From: Victivallales bacterium
GTDB lineage: Bacteria; Verrucomicrobiota; Lentisphaeria; Oligosphaerales; Oligosphaeraceae
DNA length: 8,445 bases
Assembly: GCA_017431185.1 (NCBI GenBank)
Contig: JAFRLP010000609.1
Span: 1-8,445 of the forward strand
Direction: 5' to 3'
A model generated the notes under the pieces. The model worked only from the letters and a program-made list of their open reading frames with translations. It ran no database searches and was not told where the DNA came from. Below are positions 5,520-8,445 of this stretch, piece by piece. Position 1 is the stretch's first letter. The number at the start of each line of letters is the position of its first letter. A program made the position numbers and the translations under genes.

Positions 5520-5648
5520 TCATTTCAACCCCATCGGGGCGATTTCTTTCAAAGATGACTCGATATCAGAAAAATCGACCCCATCGGGGCGATTGCCGCG
5601 AAGCGGGTTTTCGGCGAGTTTCTGCGCGATATCAAGGGGCGGGAGAGC
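5520..5648 (-). pseudogene. 3' end of an unrecognised gene upstream of hipB
   Basis: A minus-strand frame is open from just after a stop at 5649-5651 to TGA 5520-5522. It reads LDIAQKLAENPLRGNRPDGV, DFSDIESSLKEIAPMGLK, with GC-rich third positions and protein-like composition, but has no start codon. Its first few codons overlap the last codons of the lipoprotein gene in another frame. I infer the last 38 or so residues of a gene that once preceded hipB and lost its 5' part when the lipoprotein gene was joined near 5635-5648. I do not recognise the family. The alternative is a noncoding stretch that is open by chance. Confidence 0.45.
5529..5594. repeat. Two copies of a 16-bp element, 50 bp apart
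   Basis: ccccatcggggcgatt occurs exactly at 5529-5544 and 5579-5594; similarity extends four bases to the left with one mismatch. Each copy holds the small inverted repeat CCCC-atc-GGGG; the second also gains AATCG/CGATT flanks, making a longer hairpin with a bulged A. The copies lie in a probable gene remnant, in different reading frames. Confidence 0.55.
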
Positions 5649-6429
5649 TTAAGTTAGATAAAATTGCTATCGCGATAACCAGCTGAATGGGACTGGTTAT
5701 AACATCTACGACCACTGCGGGTGGAAGCAAAACCATTCTCATTAGATTTCCGGGCAAGGAGGACATTACCCAACTGGTCCGCAATAGGGAACTTTCATCA
5801 GGAGCCAAATAATAATGGCAGACGTTGTCTTCCATTAAGTACGGAAGTGCCAGACGGGGTCTGGGATCCACAGGTATTTCTTGAATGACAAATGGTTTGG
5901 CAAAGACGTGTAGATCTTCTGGACGGACACGAATGGGCTCGTCATACTTGTAAATACCATTTCCGCCCCTTGTTCCAACACATCTTCCATATCTTCTAAA
6001 GAGAGGCAAATCCAGCTGGTTGTAATCCACATTATCGCGTGTCTGCCTGTTGTTGGCGTCCTTGTTGTGTTGCGCATTAATTCCATAATGCAGTATCTCC
6101 AAAGAAGAGACTTTGAGCGACGGCGACAGGATAAGCATGAGGGTTCTTTTGTCCTGTTCCTTGGCGGGAGCAGTCAGGGGAAAGACAAAAGTATTTTCCT
6201 TCTCTTTGAACTTTACCTTTTTAGTGAAAGGGTTGTGGCGATATTCCAGGCGCGTCTTGCAATAGAGTGAGAACGTTTTTCCGTCTTCTGATAGGTTGCC
6301 CCGTCTTTCCACAACCTCGCATCTCTTGTAGCAATTGTCGCAGAACTTGTTTGTTCTGACGGTGCAGCATCCGCTCCAAAGCAATGTCATCAGCATTGCC
6401 GCGAACAACCACAAGCATTTTTTGCCCAT
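5632..6429 (-). CDS. Predicted lipoprotein with cysteine cluster and hydrophobic C-terminus
   Basis: The product has 265 residues starting MGKKCLWLFAAMLMTLLWSG. A basic N-terminus, hydrophobic core and Leu-Trp-Ser-Gly-Cys at 17-21 make a lipoprotein signal peptide with C21 as the lipidated residue; Trp at -3 is unusual for a lipobox. More cysteines follow at 22, 30, 33 and 37 (CDNCYKRC). The middle is mixed polar with strand-like segments. The end (about 233-258, LMRMVLLPPAVVVDVITSPI) is hydrophobic and recalls the PxxxVDxxTxPxQ tail of YceK/YidQ-like small lipoproteins, but this protein is much longer. The start has GGAGAG ten bases upstream. A promoter lies at 6510-6537. It stands alone; the 3' end overlaps a truncated gene. 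The function is unknown beyond a probable envelope location. Confidence 0.75.
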   Translation of the reverse strand: MGKKCLWLFAAMLMTLLWSGCCTVRTNKFCDNCYKRCEVVERRGNLSEDGKTFSLYCKTRLEYRHNPFTKKVKFKEKENTFVFPLTAPAKEQDKRTLMLILSPSLKVSSLEILHYGINAQHNKDANNRQTRDNVDYNQLDLPLFRRYGRCVGTRGGNGIYKYDEPIRVRPEDLHVFAKPFVIQEIPVDPRPRLALPYLMEDNVCHYYLAPDESSLLRTSWVMSSLPGNLMRMVLLPPAVVVDVITSPIQLVIAIAILSNLSSPAP

Positions 6430-6509
6430 TGCGTGCTCTCTCCATTTCAGAATTCAAAGAAGAAATAGCGTTGGTTCCCTCTTCACAAGGACAACTTCTC
6501 CAGTGGATT

Positions 6510-6537
6510 AATATAATGAAAAACACTGAAGTGTCAA
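6510..6537 (-). promoter_or_regulatory. Promoter of the lipoprotein gene with internal palindrome
   Basis: On the minus strand a perfect TTGACA (6532-6537) and TATATT (6510-6515) are 16 bases apart, about 80 bases before the ATG. The inverted repeat ACACT-GA-AGTGT (6523-6534) overlaps the -35 box and spacer and would suit a repressor. Boxes and symmetry are seen; regulation is inferred. Confidence 0.6.
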
Positions 6538-6596
6538 ACGTGTTTTGTCCTTTCAAGGCACTCTTGCAGTTTTGCCCTTATGCAAAACAGAAAACT

Positions 6597-6632
6597 GAAA
6601 AACGCCGTCAGCGTTGGTTAGCAGACAGCGTT
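6597..6632 (-). terminator. Terminator downstream of tRNA-Ser
   Basis: On the minus strand AACGCTGTC (6624-6632) pairs with GACGGCGTT (6601-6609), nine pairs with one G-T wobble, and the right arm runs into TTTTTC. The loop of 14 bases is rather large. It lies 15 bases beyond the tRNA 3' end, as expected for a tRNA terminator. Confidence 0.6.
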
Positions 6633-6647
6633 TCAAGAGGGAAACTC

Positions 6648-6735
6648 TGGCGGAGAGAGTGGGATTCGGACCCACGGATGGTTTCCCATCGGCGGTTTTC
6701 AAAACCGCTGCCTTAGACCGCTCAGCCATCTCTCC
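6648..6735 (-). tRNA. tRNA-Ser (anticodon UGA)
   Basis: The gene is 88 bases long with CCA encoded. The acceptor stem GGAGAGA (from 6735) pairs with TCTCTCC, followed by discriminator G and CCA. The D arm is GGCTGAGCGGTCTAAGGC. The anticodon loop TTTGAAA carries TGA, which reads UCA and related Ser codons. The long variable arm GATGGGAAACCATC is the class II feature of tRNA-Ser, and the T arm GTGGGTCCGAATCCCAC closes it. All stems are intact. Its last 16 bases recur at 3034-3049, marking it as an integration target. Weak promoter boxes (TTGTAA 6779-6784, TATTAT 6755-6760, 18 apart) precede it. Confidence 0.97.
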
Positions 6736-6754
6736 TGGACGTTATCCAAAAATA

Positions 6755-6784
6755 ATAATATGATACCTTCCGCGAGAATTACAA
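6755..6784 (-). promoter_or_regulatory. Candidate promoter of tRNA-Ser
   Basis: On the minus strand TTGTAA (6779-6784) and TATTAT (6755-6760) are 18 bases apart and about 20 bases before the tRNA 5' end. The boxes are imperfect and the AT-rich setting makes chance matches possible. Confidence 0.4.
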
Positions 6785-6874
6785 ACGCAAACCTTGCGAA
6801 AAGTTTCGGGTTTGTACGTCACTCTAGGCTGTACTCCTGTAAAAATCGTGCGAAATGAAAGAAAATGCAGTACA

Positions 6875-7184
6875 TCAAAGAAGCGACTTCAGGACACTTC
6901 GTAAACAATGTCTCTCCTGGAGAAACTGAGCTTCGTATTGCATCTTTATGAACAATCTCGACTCTTGATTGTTTGGGGCATTGACGGCCTTTGGATTCAC
7001 GCCTTCCGCGTCCTTTGGCACGTCCTCCTTTGCAAGTACATAGAACTTATTCCTGTATGTGCTTCCGACATTGATCATCTGGGAGATGCCAAAGTACTTG
7101 TTCAGCACGTGGTAGGATGTGCTCGTCCCCGCGCGGCGCACGACCACGATGGCCGCTGCTGGCTTGTGGGGGAACGCCGCGGAT
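6875..7184 (-). pseudogene. Remnant of an unrecognised gene left of the MITE
   Basis: The minus-strand frame is open from just after a stop near 7182-7184 down to TGA 6875-6877. From there to about 6960 the codons have a strong G/C third-position bias (AAIVVVRRAGTSTSYHVLNK, YFGISQMINVGSTYRNKFYV), so this was real coding sequence. The last 30 residues lose the bias, and another frame (VEIVHKDAIRSSVSPGETLF) looks more protein-like there, which hints at a frameshift near 6965. The only starts are GTG codons at about 7147 and 7153 without a ribosome binding site. The 5' end stops at the MITE border. I infer a gene truncated on its 5' side and probably frameshifted at its 3' side. The family is unknown to me. 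A short intact gene from GTG is the alternative. Confidence 0.45.
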
Positions 7185-7191
7185 TATCTCT

Positions 7192-7347
7192 AGAGGTAAT
7201 TGCAAAACCCTCATCCCAACCGCCTTCACGGCGCGGAGCGATGGCTTCATCGCCCAGACCCAGCGTGGTCACCACGCTTCGCTTTCGCTCTTCGCCCTCG
7301 CTTGCGGCGTTTTGGCGGTTGGGCGGTAGTTTTGCAATTATCTCTCT
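7192..7347. mobile_element. MITE-like element of about 155 bp
   Basis: The left end (TAGAGGTAATTGCAAAAC, then CCTCATCCCAACCGCC) is repeated inverted at the right end, which read on the minus strand is TAGAGAGATAATTGCAAAAC, then TACCGCCCAACCGCC. The arms are about 33 bases with small indels; both begin with TA, which could be a TA target duplication as left by IS630/Tc1-type transposases. The centre is GC-rich and itself folds (GCGTGGT-C-ACCACGC at 7263-7277). It has no coding capacity, although open frames run through it. The element abuts the lexA stop codon on the right and the gene remnant on the left. Confidence 0.7.
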
Positions 7348-8131
7348 ATAAATAGACTCGTTGTAAAGCAATGACAATGCCCTGAATGACCAGGCGGTCC
7401 AATGGGACGAAAATGGATTTGTAGTTGGGATTGGCGGGGCGCAACTCCCACTGCCGGTTGGTCATGTACAAGGACTTGATGGTCGTTTCCCCGTCCACCA
7501 TCGCAACGACGACATCCCCCATGGACGCTTCCTGAACTTGCTTGGCGACAACCAGATCCCCGTCGAAAATACCCAGATCCTGCATGGAATCTCCGTGTAC
7601 CTGGAGCGCGAACAACTTGAACTCTCCGGCATTTGCGGGAAGGCACTTGGTGTCGAATTGAATGACCCGTTCCTCGTTTTCCTCGGAGGGAGTCGTGCAG
7701 CCGGCGCTGATTCTTCCCAGGAGCGGGATGCTCATCGCCATCGAATAATGCCGGGGCTTTTCCTGGTGGGTCAGCAAAAGGCTGCGTGCCTTGGAGGAAC
7801 GGACCACGTATCCCTTTCGCTGCAAGGCACGGACATGCGCAAATGCGGTGGCCGACTTGATGTGAAAATGCTCGCTGATTTCATAAATGGTGGGTGCCAT
7901 CCCGACATGATGGCTGAACTGGGAAATGTATTCCAGGACGGCCCGCTGCTTGTCCGTCAGGGCTCTGGCACCTTTTCGTCCCGACTCGTTTGCCGGCAGA
8001 TTCCAACAGGACGGTGGAGACCAAATGTCTTGGGCGTCATCGTCGGGAACTGTCACGTTTTCCATGGTTTGGCTCACTTGGTCGAAAGGAAGTTCTGGAG
8101 TTGACAATGAAATCGATTTTTTGGGAGGCAT
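7346..8131 (-). CDS. lexA: LexA-family SOS repressor with N-terminal extension
   Basis: The product has 261 residues, longer than the usual 200 or so. Residues 1-55 are a polar extension without a known motif. Residues 56-120 are the LexA winged helix: LTDKQRAVLEYISQFSHHVG, PTIYEISEHFHIKSATAFAH, then LQRKGYVVRSSKARSLLL. Residues 135-261 are the S24 self-cleavage domain with the Ala143-Gly144 cleavage site in GRISAG, the catalytic Ser182 in HGDSM and Lys219 in ETTIKSL. All required residues are there, so RecA-stimulated cleavage is expected. AAGGAG lies six bases before ATG 8129-8131; M23 is an alternative start. It is a single gene with a consensus-like promoter carrying a palindrome, probably autoregulated. 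The stop TAG coincides with the end of a MITE. Confidence 0.92.
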   Translation of the reverse strand: MPPKKSISLSTPELPFDQVSQTMENVTVPDDDAQDIWSPPSCWNLPANESGRKGARALTDKQRAVLEYISQFSHHVGMAPTIYEISEHFHIKSATAFAHVRALQRKGYVVRSSKARSLLLTHQEKPRHYSMAMSIPLLGRISAGCTTPSEENEERVIQFDTKCLPANAGEFKLFALQVHGDSMQDLGIFDGDLVVAKQVQEASMGDVVVAMVDGETTIKSLYMTNRQWELRPANPNYKSIFVPLDRLVIQGIVIALQRVYL

Positions 8132-8193
8132 TTTTCACTCCTTTTGAGGAAGACAAACACTGGATGGGATTTCCTGATACAAGTCACATTTTT

Positions 8194-8236
8194 GTTAGAT
8201 ACACTAATATATTAGCATTTTGGTGGCATATGTCAA
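8194..8236 (-). promoter_or_regulatory. lexA promoter with palindromic operator candidate
   Basis: On the minus strand TTGACA (8231-8236) and TAATAT (8209-8214) are 16 bases apart. The perfect 12-base palindrome CTAATATATTAG (8204-8215) covers the -10 box, and TTAG-N5-CTAA (8195-8207) adjoins it with the same half-sites in the other order. LexA genes are normally self-repressed through such sites. It is not the E. coli-type CTGT-N8-ACAG box, but LexA operators differ between phyla. Confidence 0.6.
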
Positions 8237-8322
8237 GTTATTACTGGCGTTTTTTTCTTCGAACATGGTTTTTTCGGTCACTGAGGTCCCGCAACTGAAC
8301 GGAGAACGTGAAATAAAGCGGA

Positions 8323-8445
8323 ATCACCGCCGTCTCCATCATTGGCGGCGGCGCTAAAGCCGAACCAGGAGAAATCTCCCTCGCTCATCTCGGCGTCCTC
8401 TTCCTCGACGAAATCCCCGAATTTCCCCGCTCCGTCCTCGAGGCG
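8323..8445 (+). pseudogene. comM: ComM/YifB internal fragment (5'-truncated, runs off window)
   Basis: From 8323 the plus strand reads [10 protein letters not shown], then [20 protein letters not shown] and EFPRSVLEA to the window edge. This is the AAA+ Mg-chelatase-like core of ComM/YifB, a helicase involved in natural transformation; GEISLAHxGVLFLDE with its Walker B-type LFLDE is diagnostic. In whole proteins about 250 residues precede this point, including the Walker A motif and the RPFRxPHHT segment. Here a stop (TAA 8314-8316) lies three codons upstream and no start exists. The gene is therefore cut at about 8323-8326 and this piece is not functional unless its 5' half lies elsewhere. 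The DNA to its left looks unrelated, so this is a breakpoint of an insertion or deletion. Confidence 0.85.

Noticed and set aside
5529..5594. CRISPR-like pair of repeats with small inverted symmetry
   Set aside because: Only two copies at a 50-bp period, no third unit, no cas genes, and both lie in a coding-like stretch.
5595..5615. Short CCGC-gaa-GCGG hairpin followed by TTTT on the plus strand as a terminator
   Set aside because: Stem of four pairs only, and no plus-strand gene ends nearby that would need it.
6384..6716. Plus-strand open frame ending in WRREWDSDPR
   Set aside because: Same artefact: it reads through the tRNA-Ser gene on the wrong strand and overlaps the lipoprotein promoter.
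7100..7377. Open frames crossing the MITE
   Set aside because: They run through noncoding inverted repeats and have no start signals.
7538..8104. Plus-strand 188-codon open frame opposite lexA
   Set aside because: lexA on the minus strand has a full set of family motifs and a ribosome binding site.

Overview
The window looks like an accessory region of a moderately GC-rich bacterial chromosome, assembled from pieces of mobile elements. The transposase N-terminus, the LexA and the ComM fragment remind me most of Lentisphaerota/Verrucomicrobiota-type gut bacteria such as Victivallis relatives. That is an impression from sequence style and no marker gene settles it.

Layout. Positions 1-428 (minus) are the N-terminal part of an IS transposase running off the left edge. 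Its leader and probable IS end reach to about 660. Next come a 5'-truncated gene fragment (to 903) and, on the plus strand, a tyrosine recombinase (938-2116) followed by three small ORFs that overlap end to start (to 2889). A strong hairpin terminator (2983-3017) closes this unit. At 3034-3049 there is a 16-bp exact copy of the 3' end of the tRNA-Ser(UGA) gene that lies intact on the minus strand at 6648-6735.

The segment between these two tRNA-derived repeats (about 3.6 kb) holds an AT-rich ORF with a helix-turn-helix-like end (3364-3735), a plus-strand pair of related membrane proteins (3920-5172), a HipB-type regulator whose HipA partner survives only as its first 21 codons (5169-5234), the 3' end of another lost gene (5520-5648) and a lipoprotein gene (5632-6429). 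It contains no integrase of its own.

Right of the tRNA, on the minus strand, there is a gene remnant (6875-7184), a MITE-like inverted-repeat element of about 155 bp (7192-7347) and a LexA-family repressor (7346-8131). The MITE end coincides with the lexA stop codon. The lexA promoter carries a perfect 12-bp palindrome over its -10 box. From about 8323 a ComM/YifB (Mg-chelatase-like) sequence begins in mid-gene and runs off the right edge.

Interpretation (inference): this is an integration hotspot at a tRNA-Ser 3' end where at least two elements may have accreted. One carries the recombinase (left of 3034). The other (3034-6663) has lost or never had one, and it collected stress/membrane genes and a broken toxin-antitoxin locus. 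I found no clear defence or other named novel system. The most unusual parts are the coupled membrane-protein pair, the tRNA repeat bracket and the unrecognised small ORFs behind the integrase.
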